Both the position numbers and the translations under genes were made by a program. A stretch of 46,921 nt of DNA from positions 1-46,921 of the forward strand of contig JAUNLN010000016.1 in NCBI GenBank assembly GCA_030532245.1, in the 5' to 3' direction. The DNA comes from Actinomycetaceae bacterium. GTDB taxonomy: Bacteria; Actinomycetota; Actinomycetes; Actinomycetales; Actinomycetaceae. Below are positions 8,256 through 16,325 of the stretch, one piece after another (the first letter of the stretch is position 1; each line of letters begins with the position of its first letter). The notes below the pieces were generated by a model. That model had not been told where the DNA came from, did no database searches, and was given only the letters and a program-made list of their open reading frames with translations.

Positions 8256-8891
8256 ATGAGTCAGCCGAAGTTCCGTCGCCCCGCAATGCTGAGCTTCGAA
8301 GACGCAGAAAAGATCGAGGGCGATGAGGATCCCGCAGCGGCCGCGCAAGTTGCAATGACATCCGCGCGCGCACTTCTCGGCCTTGCCGACGAAGAGTTTG
8401 GTGAAGACGCGGTAGAAAAACTCGTTGCCGCAATCGACGAGGAGGGCGTAGATATCGTTGCGGACCTTTGGGAACGCAGCCCCGAGTTCACACTTCCAGG
8501 CGCACTTTGGCGGCTCTACCTGCTCAACGAGTGGTACAAGCGCGACGCGCTGAAAGTACACGAACGCTACGTTGAGGGGCTGAACGCGCCGTTCACAGCC
8601 GGTATCGACGATGCGGAACCGAAGCCGGAAGCCCCGGACGATATCGAGTTCTTCGACCGTTTGGAAAACTTGATGCGCGGCCGCGAGTTCGGCGATCTGA
8701 CGAAGCTGTTAAGCGACGCGGCACTCGTCATGCGCATCATGGCGTCCGGCGCAACGTTCGGCAAGACGTGGATCAGAACCGACAAGGATCGTCTCGCAAA
8801 CATGGTGACGCGCCGCGCGGCAGCGCTCGTCGAAACTGCGGATGAGCTTGACGCAGCCGCAATGAGGTCGCGAAGCGGCCGCCTAATTTAG
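8256..8891 (+). CDS. Conserved-looking soluble protein upstream of ppk1, unknown function
   Basis: A 211-residue protein with no signal peptide or membrane span, mostly helical and rich in Ala, Glu and Asp. Readable landmarks are RRPAMLSFEDAEKIEGDED near the start, the middle segment LWRLYLLNEWYKRD, and a basic C-terminal end. GGAGAAATC before the ATG gives a usable ribosome site. It lies 37 bp upstream of ppk1 on the same strand, so co-transcription is likely. It has the look of a small actinobacterial family without assigned function; I find no catalytic motif. Confidence 0.75.
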   Translation: MSQPKFRRPAMLSFEDAEKIEGDEDPAAAAQVAMTSARALLGLADEEFGEDAVEKLVAAIDEEGVDIVADLWERSPEFTLPGALWRLYLLNEWYKRDALKVHERYVEGLNAPFTAGIDDAEPKPEAPDDIEFFDRLENLMRGREFGDLTKLLSDAALVMRIMASGATFGKTWIRTDKDRLANMVTRRAAALVETADELDAAAMRSRSGRLI

Positions 8892-8928
8892 CCTTCAAAA
8901 TCAACCAACAGCCGAGTGAGGGGTAGGA

Positions 8929-11202
8929 ATGGCTGACACCGAAATCAACAAGCAGCTTGATCCGGATGCCGAGGTAGGTGCGCCTGCGGAGGAAACAAAA
9001 ACTCCGTTCTCGTCCGCAGAGCAAAAGGACATGTTCATCCTCGTAGAGAAGGAAGGGCACAAGGAGGAAGACGAACTGCCAAAGGGCCGGTTCGCCGACC
9101 GCGAGCTCTCCTGGATGCGCTTCAACCAGCGTGTGCTCGAACAGTCGGAAGACACGGAGCTACCGCTTCTTGAACGCGCGTGGTTCTCGACGATCTTCTC
9201 GTCGAACCTGGATGAGTTCTACATGGTTCGCGTTGCCGGCTTGAAGAGGCGTATCGCGGCGGGTATCGCAAAGGTTGCGGCATCCGGCCTCACGCCGCGT
9301 CAGGTTCTAGACGGCATCACGTCGCACACTCGCGAGTTAACGACGCGCCAGGTGAAAGACTTCCACGAGGATCTTCTCCCTCTCCTGCACGAGCAGGGCC
9401 TGCACCTTCGCAAGTGGGAGGAGCTGAACGACAAGCAGCGCGAAGCTCTCTCTGAGTATTTCCACAACCGCGTGTTCCCCGTGCTCACTCCGCTGGCTGT
9501 GGATCCGTCGCACCCGTTCCCCTACATTTCGGGCCTCTCATTGAACCTCGCTGTTGTCGTACTGAATGAGGCGACCGAAAAAACGTACTTCGCGCGCGTG
9601 AAGGTACCGCAGTCGCTACCGAGACTCGTGAACGTTGAGGCGTTCATGCCCGAGTATGAGGGCATCGCGATCGAAGACCTCGCCGCAACGAAGGTTGGCA
9701 CGAACTTTGTGCCGCTTGAGGAGATCATCGCCGCACACCTCTACACGCTGTTCCCCGGCATGAAGGTGCTGGAGGCGCACACGTTCCGCGTAACCCGTAA
9801 TGAGGACCTGGAGGTGGAGGAGGACGACGCCGAGAACCTCCTCACAGCAATGGAGAAGGAACTCCTGCGCCGCAGGTTCGGCCCCGTGGTTCGCCTGGAG
9901 GTGGCGGAGGATATCTCTGAGTCGGTGCTGAGGTTCCTCATTGATCGCCTTGAGATTACTGAGCAGGACGTGTTCAAGCTCCCTGAGCCCCTTGACCTCA
10001 CGGCGTTGAACGACCTACACGACCTTGACTTGCCGCATTTGAAATACCCGAAGTACGTGCCGGTCACGCCGAGTGGTTTGGCGGAGTACGAGTCGGCTCG
10101 CGCGGGCGACATTTGGGCGTCGATCCGCAACCACGATGTGCTCCTTCACCACCCGTACGATTCGTTCTCCACGTCGGTGCAGCACTTCGTTGCAACCGCG
10201 GCGGCAGACCCGAAGGTGCTCGCTATCAAGCAGACGCTGTACCGCACGTCCGGTGATTCGCCGATCGTGCAGGCCCTCATCGACGCGGCGCAAAGCGGTA
10301 AGCAGGTTGTCGCAATCGTTGAGATTAAGGCGCGTTTTGACGAGGAGGCGAACATCTCCTGGGCGCGCAAGCTGGAGCGTGCGGGCGTGCATGTCGTGTA
10401 CGGCATGGTTGGTTTGAAGACGCACTGCAAGCTGTCGATGGCTGTGCGTGAGGAAGCGGACGGGCTCCGCCGGTACTGCCACGTGGGTACGGGTAACTAC
10501 CATCCGAAGACCGCTCGCGGTTACGAAGACCTTGGCCTACTCACGTGCGATCGTGACGTGGGTCAGGATCTCACGCGCCTGTTCAACCAGTTGTCTGGTT
10601 ACGCGCCGCGCACCACGTTCCACAGGCTCCTTGTTGCTCCGACGTCGATCCGCTCGGGCCTCATTGAGAGGATTGAGGAGCAGGTGGCGCGCCACGAGCG
10701 CGGCGAAGACGCTTACATTGGCATCAAGGTGAACTCGATTGTGGATGAGGCGACGATCGACGCTCTGTATCGTGCTTCGCGCGCGGGCGTGCAAGTCGAC
10801 CTGGTGGTTCGCGGTATTTGCGGTATTCGCGCGGGAGTGCCGGGCCTGTCTGAGAACATTCGGGTTCGCTCGATCCTTGGCCGCTACCTTGAGCATTCGC
10901 GTATCTACTGCTTCGGCCCCGAGGGCGATGAGGAGGTGTGGATCGGCTCTGCTGATCTCATGCACCGCAACCTTGATAGGCGCGTGGAGGCGCTCGTTCG
11001 CGTTAAGGATGAGGGTCAGGTCGCGTACTTGTCGAAGCTGTTGCGCACGGAGGCGTCTGATGAGGTTTCGTCGTGGCACTTGCTTCCGGACGGCTCGTGG
11101 GTGCGTCACACGCACGGCAAGAAGGGTAAGGAACTGCTGGATATTCAAAAGCTCCTCATGCGGAACGCTTCGTCTCGCGTGAAGGGCCGCAAGGTGTTCT
11201 AG
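8929..11202 (+). CDS. ppk1: Polyphosphate kinase 1
   Basis: Makes long-chain polyphosphate from ATP, reversibly, and so stores phosphate and energy. At 757 residues it is slightly longer than the E. coli enzyme because of a charged N-terminal extension of about 50 residues. Family marks: [11 protein letters not shown] at 91-101, the phosphohistidine loop GLKTHCKL with His499 (matching E. coli His435), the Arg/Lys-rich active-site strand [19 protein letters not shown], and the second conserved histidine His656 in [11 protein letters not shown]. The ribosome site GAGGGGTAGGA directly precedes the ATG. An intrinsic terminator follows. The MutT1-like gene that often sits beside ppk1 in actinobacteria is about 5 kb downstream here. 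Confidence 0.97.
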   Translation: MADTEINKQLDPDAEVGAPAEETKTPFSSAEQKDMFILVEKEGHKEEDELPKGRFADRELSWMRFNQRVLEQSEDTELPLLERAWFSTIFSSNLDEFYMVRVAGLKRRIAAGIAKVAASGLTPRQVLDGITSHTRELTTRQVKDFHEDLLPLLHEQGLHLRKWEELNDKQREALSEYFHNRVFPVLTPLAVDPSHPFPYISGLSLNLAVVVLNEATEKTYFARVKVPQSLPRLVNVEAFMPEYEGIAIEDLAATKVGTNFVPLEEIIAAHLYTLFPGMKVLEAHTFRVTRNEDLEVEEDDAENLLTAMEKELLRRRFGPVVRLEVAEDISESVLRFLIDRLEITEQDVFKLPEPLDLTALNDLHDLDLPHLKYPKYVPVTPSGLAEYESARAGDIWASIRNHDVLLHHPYDSFSTSVQHFVATAAADPKVLAIKQTLYRTSGDSPIVQALIDAAQSGKQVVAIVEIKARFDEEANISWARKLERAGVHVVYGMVGLKTHCKLSMAVREEADGLRRYCHVGTGNYHPKTARGYEDLGLLTCDRDVGQDLTRLFNQLSGYAPRTTFHRLLVAPTSIRSGLIERIEEQVARHERGEDAYIGIKVNSIVDEATIDALYRASRAGVQVDLVVRGICGIRAGVPGLSENIRVRSILGRYLEHSRIYCFGPEGDEEVWIGSADLMHRNLDRRVEALVRVKDEGQVAYLSKLLRTEASDEVSSWHLLPDGSWVRHTHGKKGKELLDIQKLLMRNASSRVKGRKVF

Positions 11203-11223
11203 TAGGGTTTTAACAGATCGATT

Positions 11224-11256
11224 CGCGGGCACTGCGTTTTGTGGTGCCCGCGTTTT
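11224..11256 (+). terminator. Intrinsic terminator after ppk1
   Basis: Perfect 9-bp stem CGCGGGCAC / GTGCCCGCG with an 11-nt loop, followed by TTTT, starting 22 bases after the ppk1 stop. Confidence 0.85.
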
Positions 11257-11287
11257 GAGTGTTTGTGATTGATCTCGACTTTTAAGC

Positions 11288-11309
11288 TATAGGTAGCCTC
11301 CGAGCTACC
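11288..11309. promoter_or_regulatory. Probable promoter region and palindrome of the osmolyte importer operon
   Basis: TATAGG (11288-11293) is a candidate -10; TTGTGA at 11263-11268 could be its -35, at a loose 19-bp spacing. An inverted repeat GGTAGC-N6-GCTACC (11292-11309) overlaps the expected start of transcription, a position suited to a repressor site. The gene starts at 11337. No regulator is encoded nearby. Confidence 0.35.
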
Positions 11310-11336
11310 GCGTACGATTATCGAGAATGAGGCGAG

Positions 11337-12152
11337 GTGAGTCGATTGATCGAGTTCGACAAAGTTTCTAAGACGTATCCGGGTGGCACGCAAGCGGTTA
11401 CCGATGTTTCGTTTACGATTGCGAGTCATTCGACAACCGTGTTGCTCGGGTCTTCGGGGTCGGGTAAGTCGACGTTGCTCGGCATGGTTAACCGCATGAT
11501 TGACCCAACTTCGGGTCGTGTTTTGATCGACGGGGTGGATATTGCTTCGCTGAATCCGGTGAAGTTGCGTCGTTCGATTGGTTACGTGATGCAGGCCGGC
11601 GGCCTCCTCCCGCATCGTACGGTTGTGGACAATATTTCGACTGTGCCCGTGCTGAAGGGCATGAATAAGCGTGAGGCGCGCGGGCGTGCGCTTAAGTTGA
11701 TGGAGCTGATGGGGCTCGACCCGAGTTTGGCGAAGAGGTACCCGACGCAGCTTTCGGGCGGCCAGCAGCAGCGTGTGGGTGTTGCGAGGGCGCTCGCGTC
11801 GGATCCGGATATTTTGCTGATGGATGAGCCGTTCTCCGCTGTCGACCCGATCTTGCGTCGCGAGCTGCAAGATGAGGTGCGTCGCCTCCAGGGTGAGCTT
11901 GGCAAGACCGTGTTGTTCGTAACGCACGATATTGATGAGGCGTTTACGCTTGCCGATGAGATCATCATGCTTGCAGATGGTGGGCGTATCGCTCAGCGGG
12001 GCACGCCTGATGAGCTGCTGACGGATCCGGCGGATGAGTTCGTGGCTTCGTTTGTGGGGCTCACGAATGGTTCGCGCAAGTTGCGCGTGACGGAGGGCGA
12101 CTCTCGCCTGGTTACGGATGCGACCGGCCGCCTGCTTGGGACGCTCGAATGA
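11337..12152 (+). CDS. Osmolyte (betaine/choline-type) ABC transporter ATPase
   Basis: Powers uptake of a quaternary amine or similar osmoprotectant, 271 residues. Walker A is GSSGSGKST, the signature is LSGGQQQR, Walker B is ILLMDEPFSA, and the H-loop is TVLFVTHD. The N-terminus (FDKVSKTYPGG) matches the OpuCA/ProV group. Unlike B. subtilis OpuCA it stops after a short C-terminal stretch and lacks the tandem CBS domains that sense ionic strength. The start is GTG with GAGG just ahead. Its stop overlaps the next permease by 4 bp (ATGA), showing coupled translation in the order ATPase-permease-permease-binding protein. Confidence 0.9.
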   Translation: MSRLIEFDKVSKTYPGGTQAVTDVSFTIASHSTTVLLGSSGSGKSTLLGMVNRMIDPTSGRVLIDGVDIASLNPVKLRRSIGYVMQAGGLLPHRTVVDNISTVPVLKGMNKREARGRALKLMELMGLDPSLAKRYPTQLSGGQQQRVGVARALASDPDILLMDEPFSAVDPILRRELQDEVRRLQGELGKTVLFVTHDIDEAFTLADEIIMLADGGRIAQRGTPDELLTDPADEFVASFVGLTNGSRKLRVTEGDSRLVTDATGRLLGTLE

Positions 12153-12859
12153 ACTGGGTAGCTAACAATATTGGGTGGATCTTTCACCTCACGTGGGTCC
12201 ACTTCCTTCTCGCATCCAGTGCGATTCTGATTAGCCTGTTCATCTCCGTTCCGGTGGGGTGGCTGGTGAATCGTCACAGGCTTTCGCGCGAGGTCACGGT
12301 TGCGCTGATCAGCGCGCTGTACGCGATTCCGTCTCTTCCGATGTTCATTATTATTCCGGTGCTTACGGGTGTTCCGATTCGCTCGTCGGCAACGGTTGTG
12401 ATTGTGCTGAGTATTTACGCGGTGGCGCTCTTGCAGCGCACGGCTGTGAACGCGTTCGGTTCGGTGCCGCCTGAGGTTATGCGTAGCGCGGTTGCGCTCG
12501 GCTATTCGAGTTGGCAGCGTTTTTGGCGCGTGGAGCTCCCGCTCGCCGGCTCGGTGATCGCGGCGGGCCTGCGCGTGGTCGTGGTGAACACGGTTAGCCT
12601 CGTAACCGTCGGCGCAGTGGTTGGCATCCAGAGTATCGGCACGCTGTTCACCGATGGTTTCCAGCGCGGAATCATGGTTGAGGTGTTGGCTGGCCTCATT
12701 ATGACGATCATCCTGGCACTCTTGCTTGATGCTGTTGTGGTGTTCGGTAGCAGGCTGGTGTTCCCGTGGACGAGGACGGAGCTTGCAAAGATCACGCCTC
12801 CGGGGCAGCCGACTTCCCAGAGGAGCACTGCAGGCGCGGCGAAGGGGGAGAAGCGATGA
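12149..12859 (+). CDS. Osmolyte ABC transporter permease, OpuCB type (first)
   Basis: Membrane subunit of the OpuC-like importer, 236 residues with about five to six spans. It carries the binding-protein-dependent transport motif VMRSAVALGYSSWQRFWRVELP, which docks with the ATPase, and the span after it ends in GIQSIGTLFTDGFQRG, typical of betaine/choline permeases. A hydrophilic tail (about 25 residues) follows the last span. It overlaps the ATPase gene by 4 bp on one side and the second permease by 4 bp on the other. Confidence 0.9.
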   Translation: MNWVANNIGWIFHLTWVHFLLASSAILISLFISVPVGWLVNRHRLSREVTVALISALYAIPSLPMFIIIPVLTGVPIRSSATVVIVLSIYAVALLQRTAVNAFGSVPPEVMRSAVALGYSSWQRFWRVELPLAGSVIAAGLRVVVVNTVSLVTVGAVVGIQSIGTLFTDGFQRGIMVEVLAGLIMTIILALLLDAVVVFGSRLVFPWTRTELAKITPPGQPTSQRSTAGAAKGEKR

Positions 12860-13518
12860 ATATCTTCCTCGATGCAATCTCGTGGCTGTTCACGGCGACG
12901 AACTGGACTGAGGCTTCTGGTATCAGCGCTCGCCTGTACCAGCACATTCGCCTTGCCGCGGCGGTGCTACTCACGGCTAGCGCAATCGCGCTACCGATTG
13001 GTATCGCGATTGGTCACACGCGAAAGGGCCAGGAGGCCGTGGCGGCTATCGCGGGCGCGGCTCGCGCGATCCCGACGCTCGGCCTGCTCACGCTCTTGGG
13101 CTTGATCTTGGGTATCGGGTTGAAGGCTCCTTTCATTGTGCTCGTGGTTGTGGCGATCCCGCCCCTGCTTGCGGGTGCGTATTCGGGCGTGGCGAACGTG
13201 GACGCGGCAACGGTTAAGGCCGCCCGCGCTCTTGGCATGTCTGAGTGGCAGATTGTGCGGCTCGTGGAGCTTCCCCTTTCTGCGCCGATCGTGCTTGGAG
13301 GCGTGCGCACGGCGGCCGTGCAGGTGGTGGCGAGTTCGACGCTTGCGGCCTACATCGCCGACGAGGGTCTGGGGCGCTTTATTTTCATTGGTCTTGCGCA
13401 GCGTCGCTACGAGCAGATGGTCGGAGCCTCGGTGATCATCATTATTTTGGCTCTAGGGGTGGACATTCTGTTCGGACTTGCGGTGAAATATTGGGAGAGG
13501 CGTACAAGTAGCCTCTAG
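12856..13518 (+). CDS. Osmolyte ABC transporter permease, OpuCD type (second)
   Basis: Second membrane subunit, 220 residues. The docking loop reads VKAARALGMSEWQIVRLVELP, followed by TLAAYIADEGLGRFIFIGL, a strand usual for glycine betaine/carnitine/choline permeases. The ATG at 12856 overlaps the previous stop (ATGA) and has GGGGGAG five bases upstream; a longer open frame from 12766 only reads through the previous gene. The two permeases are homologous but distinct, so the channel is a heterodimer. Confidence 0.9.
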   Translation: MNIFLDAISWLFTATNWTEASGISARLYQHIRLAAAVLLTASAIALPIGIAIGHTRKGQEAVAAIAGAARAIPTLGLLTLLGLILGIGLKAPFIVLVVVAIPPLLAGAYSGVANVDAATVKAARALGMSEWQIVRLVELPLSAPIVLGGVRTAAVQVVASSTLAAYIADEGLGRFIFIGLAQRRYEQMVGASVIIIILALGVDILFGLAVKYWERRTSSL

Positions 13519-13580
13519 ACAAGCGCATGTGTATATATAGATGTGAATACTCATAGACGCGCATCGAGTAAGGAATGTAA

Positions 13581-14495
13581 ATGTCAATGAAAAAACTTCT
13601 TGGCGCAGGTGTCGTGCTTGCAATGGCTACTACTTTGGCTGCATGTGGCGATTCTTCGTCCATTGAGGGTGAGCCCGCACCGAGCGCAGAGGCGACTGGA
13701 GCTGAAGCGATTGTGATCGGCTCGTCGAACTACTACTCCAACGAGATTCTCGCTGAGATTTACGCGCAGGCTCTTGAGGGTGCTGGCTTTGAGGTTCAGC
13801 GCGAGTTCAAGATTGGTTCGCGTGAGGTGTTCGGCAAGGAGCTGCTGGACGGCAATATTGACCTGTTCGCTGAGTACACGGGCCCGCTGCTCCAGTACTG
13901 GAACCCGGAGAACGAGATCACCGAGTCTGCGGCGATCTACGAGGAGCTACAGAACCGCGTACCGGAGCACCTCCAGATTTTGGATCAGGCTGACGCTACC
14001 GACCAGGACTCCTACGTGGTTTCCCGCGAGTTCTCCGAGCAGAGCGGAATCACTTCGCTTGCGGATCTCGCAGCTTACGATGGCGACCTGATTGTTGCTG
14101 GCACCACCGAGTTTGAGAACCGTCCCAATGGTCCGAAGGGCTTGAAGAAGTTCTACGACGTTGAGGTTGGTTTCACGCCGATTGAGGATAAGGGTGGCCC
14201 GCTTACCGTTAAGGCTCTCTTGGACGGCGAGGTGCAGCTTGCGAACGTGTTCTCCGCGAGCCCGCTCATTAAGCTGAATGACCTGGTTGTTCTTGAGGAT
14301 CCGGAGGGCATGTTCCTCTCCTCGCACGTTGTACCGGTTGCGTCGACGGATCTTGATCCGAAGGCCGTTGAGGTGATCAACGAGGTTCAGTCGAAGCTTT
14401 CCGCAGACGCCCTTCTTACGCTGAACGTTCGCTCTTCTGAGGATCAGGAGGCGACTGACGTGATCGCGAAGGAATGGATTGAGGCCAATCTCTAA
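13581..14495 (+). CDS. Osmolyte-binding lipoprotein (OpuCC/ProX-like)
   Basis: Extracytoplasmic binding protein of the importer, 304 residues with a short lipoprotein signal and lipobox LAAC (Cys22). The OpuAC-type fold is seen in IVIGSSNYYSNEILAEIYAQ, DLFAEYTGPLLQYW and TSLADLAAYDGDL. Aromatic residues in these segments form the box that holds quaternary ammonium groups in relatives. AAGGA lies 7 bases before the ATG at 13581; a second ATG two codons on is also possible. It is 62 bp after the second permease and closes the operon ahead of a strong terminator. Confidence 0.9.
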   Translation: MSMKKLLGAGVVLAMATTLAACGDSSSIEGEPAPSAEATGAEAIVIGSSNYYSNEILAEIYAQALEGAGFEVQREFKIGSREVFGKELLDGNIDLFAEYTGPLLQYWNPENEITESAAIYEELQNRVPEHLQILDQADATDQDSYVVSREFSEQSGITSLADLAAYDGDLIVAGTTEFENRPNGPKGLKKFYDVEVGFTPIEDKGGPLTVKALLDGEVQLANVFSASPLIKLNDLVVLEDPEGMFLSSHVVPVASTDLDPKAVEVINEVQSKLSADALLTLNVRSSEDQEATDVIAKEWIEANL

Positions 14496-14573
14496 ATCCT
14501 TGTAGGAGGCGCCCGCGCAGGCGCACTCCGAGCCAAGACACTTGGGGGCTGTTTCAAAAGCCCTGCTTTTGGG

Positions 14574-14610
14574 GGAGCAGATCCTGGTTTTCCAGGGTCT
14601 GCTCCTTTTT
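14574..14610 (+). terminator. Intrinsic terminator after the osmolyte importer operon
   Basis: 14-bp stem GGAGCAGATCCTGG / CCAGGGTCTGCTCC with one G.T-type mismatch and a TTTT loop, followed by TTTTT. Confidence 0.9.
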
Positions 14611-14789
14611 GTTTTGGGATGTTTGCGGGGCTTTTGCGCGAGTGGAACTAGTCCATTGCCGGGAATACGCTAGCTCAGCGGAAGAGGCTGGTTCGGCGGA
14701 AGATCCCAGCTCAGAGGAATGGGGCCGGTCGCGTTACCCGTGGGCGGAGCCGAGACAGTTGCCCGCATATCGGCCCTCCACTCGAAAAG

Positions 14790-14810
14790 TTCGGGAAACC
14801 GAAATATGAT
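14790..14810. promoter_or_regulatory. Candidate promoter and operator of the Nramp gene
   Basis: Palindrome TTCGG-GAAA-CCGAA (14790-14803) directly abuts TATGAT (14805-14810), a fair -10 hexamer, about 43 bases before the GTG start. A site between -35 and -10 would repress when occupied, which would suit a manganese-responsive regulator. The sequence does not match the classic DtxR/IdeR box, so the regulator is open. Confidence 0.35.
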
Positions 14811-14852
14811 TATTGTGGATACGAAACTTTCGATTGGTGAGGAGTTTTCTAA

Positions 14853-16076
14853 GTGGCGCGCACAGCTCGATCCCGTAGTCGCTGGGCCCTGCTTGGCCCG
14901 GCGTTTGTTGCTGCCGTTGCTTACGTGGACCCCGGTAACGTGGCGGCGAACATTTCGGCGGGCGTCACCTACTCCTACATGCTCGTGTGGGTTCTCGTGC
15001 TCGCAAACGCGATGGCTGTGCTGGTGCAGTACCAGAGTGCGAAGCTTGGACTCGTAACTGGGCGTTCCCTGCCGGAGTTGCTCGGTGAGCGTCTGCCGAG
15101 ACGCAGGCGTATTGCGTTTTGGGTGCAGGCGGAAACGATTGCGGCGGCCACGGATTTGGCGGAGATTATCGGTGGGGCGATCGCCCTCCAACTCCTGTTT
15201 GGTCTCCCGCTCGTTGCCGGTGGGGTGATTGTAGGCGGCGTATCGATGGCGCTCCTTGTGTTCCAAAACGAGAAGCGTCAGCGACAGTTTGAGTCGATTG
15301 TCGTTGCGTTGCTAGCGATCATTACGATTGGTTTTCTTTCCGGCTTGATCCTGCGCCCGCCTTCGGTGAGCGGAATCGTGTCGGGTTTGGTGCCTCGTTT
15401 TTCGGATGCGAACTCGGTGCTCATTGCCGCGTCGATGTTGGGAGCAACGGTGATGCCGCACGCGATATACCTGCACTCTTCCCTCGTGAATCATCGTTTC
15501 CGCAAGGAGGGGCGTAACCTGCCGAGGCTCCTGCGTGCAACGAAGGCCGACGTGGTGTTCGCGCTGGTGGTGGCGGGTCTTGTGAACATCGCGCTACTCC
15601 TGCTCGCGGCTTCGGCTCTTGGCGGTCAGGAGGGTACCGACTCGATTGAGGGAGCGCACGCCGCGATTGAGGTGGCGCTCGGCCCGGCGGTCGGCGTGGT
15701 GTTTGCGGTGGGCCTGCTCGCTTCTGGTCTGGCGTCGACGTCGGTTGGTGCTTACGCGGGTTCGGAGATTATGAGTGGTTTGCTGAGGGTGCAGGTGCCG
15801 CTTTGGGTGCGTCGTTTGGTTACGCTCGTGCCGGCGCTAGTGCTGCTTTGGGTGTATCCGAATCCGTCGTGGGCGCTGGTCGTGTCGCAGGTGGCGTTGT
15901 CGTTTGGTATTCCGTTCGTGTTGATTCCTCTAACTCGCTACACGGCGAAGGTTGAGATCATGGGGGAGTACCGTGATTCGATGCCGGTGAGGGTCGCGAT
16001 GGTCGTCATCTCGACTCTGATTGTGAGTCTGAACTTTGCACTCATTTATCTCACGTTCAAAGGTGTTTCCGTCTAA
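14853..16076 (+). CDS. mntH: Nramp-family Mn(II)/Fe(II) transporter
   Basis: Proton-coupled divalent metal importer, 407 residues with about 11 spans. The metal-binding motif of helix 1 is DPGN (Asp26-Asn29) and the helix 6 motif is GATVMPHAIYLHSS, whose Met and neighbouring carbonyl bind the metal. The GTG start is preceded by GAGGAG, eight bases away. It stands alone: the osmolyte operon ends with a terminator upstream, and a terminator-like hairpin follows. Manganese is the usual substrate for bacterial members. Confidence 0.92.
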   Translation: MARTARSRSRWALLGPAFVAAVAYVDPGNVAANISAGVTYSYMLVWVLVLANAMAVLVQYQSAKLGLVTGRSLPELLGERLPRRRRIAFWVQAETIAAATDLAEIIGGAIALQLLFGLPLVAGGVIVGGVSMALLVFQNEKRQRQFESIVVALLAIITIGFLSGLILRPPSVSGIVSGLVPRFSDANSVLIAASMLGATVMPHAIYLHSSLVNHRFRKEGRNLPRLLRATKADVVFALVVAGLVNIALLLLAASALGGQEGTDSIEGAHAAIEVALGPAVGVVFAVGLLASGLASTSVGAYAGSEIMSGLLRVQVPLWVRRLVTLVPALVLLWVYPNPSWALVVSQVALSFGIPFVLIPLTRYTAKVEIMGEYRDSMPVRVAMVVISTLIVSLNFALIYLTFKGVSV

Positions 16077-16118
16077 CGCAAAACCTCGATACCCGGGAGT
16101 TTAACCTGCAGTTTTGCG
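16077..16118 (+). terminator. Terminator-like inverted repeat after mntH
   Basis: 8-bp arms CGCAAAAC / GTTTTGCG start right after the mntH stop and enclose 26 bases that include CCCGGG. The right arm supplies the T-run. Moderately convincing. Confidence 0.4.
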
Positions 16119-16325
16119 CGGTATTTCGCTTGTTACGGCTCTTTCGGGCGGCGCAATAATTCGCGGTTTGGTCGTGCATTTTTTCTTTGCCGTGAGATGG
16201 ATACTAGGGCGCGGTGCATTTGGAAACGGTAGAATCGAAGCAGATTTGTCCGTATCCGCAACTATCTGAAAATTTTCGCCCGTAAACTCGGGGTTTTCAG
16301 TGGTACCTAAGTTCGAAAGTTCATC

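Larger units (their letters stand above)
14496..14852. other. Intergenic stretch between osmolyte operon and Mn transporter
   Basis: 357 bases without a credible gene. It holds the terminator at 14574-14610 and the mntH promoter region with the palindrome at 14790-14803. The middle part (14640-14740) has several similar short words (AGCTCAGCGGAAGA, GGTTCGGCGGAAGA, AGCTCAGAGGAA), giving a loosely repetitive look. I could not match it to the yybP-ykoY manganese riboswitch. Confidence 0.4.

Noticed and set aside
14609-14809. Possible small protein on plus between the osmolyte operon and mntH
   Set aside because: It begins inside the terminator tail, has no ribosome site, and its sequence just reflects the repetitive GGAAGA words of the region.
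14640-14852. Manganese (yybP-ykoY) riboswitch before mntH
   Set aside because: I looked for the conserved junction sequences of that class and did not find them; the region has no convincing paired scaffold.
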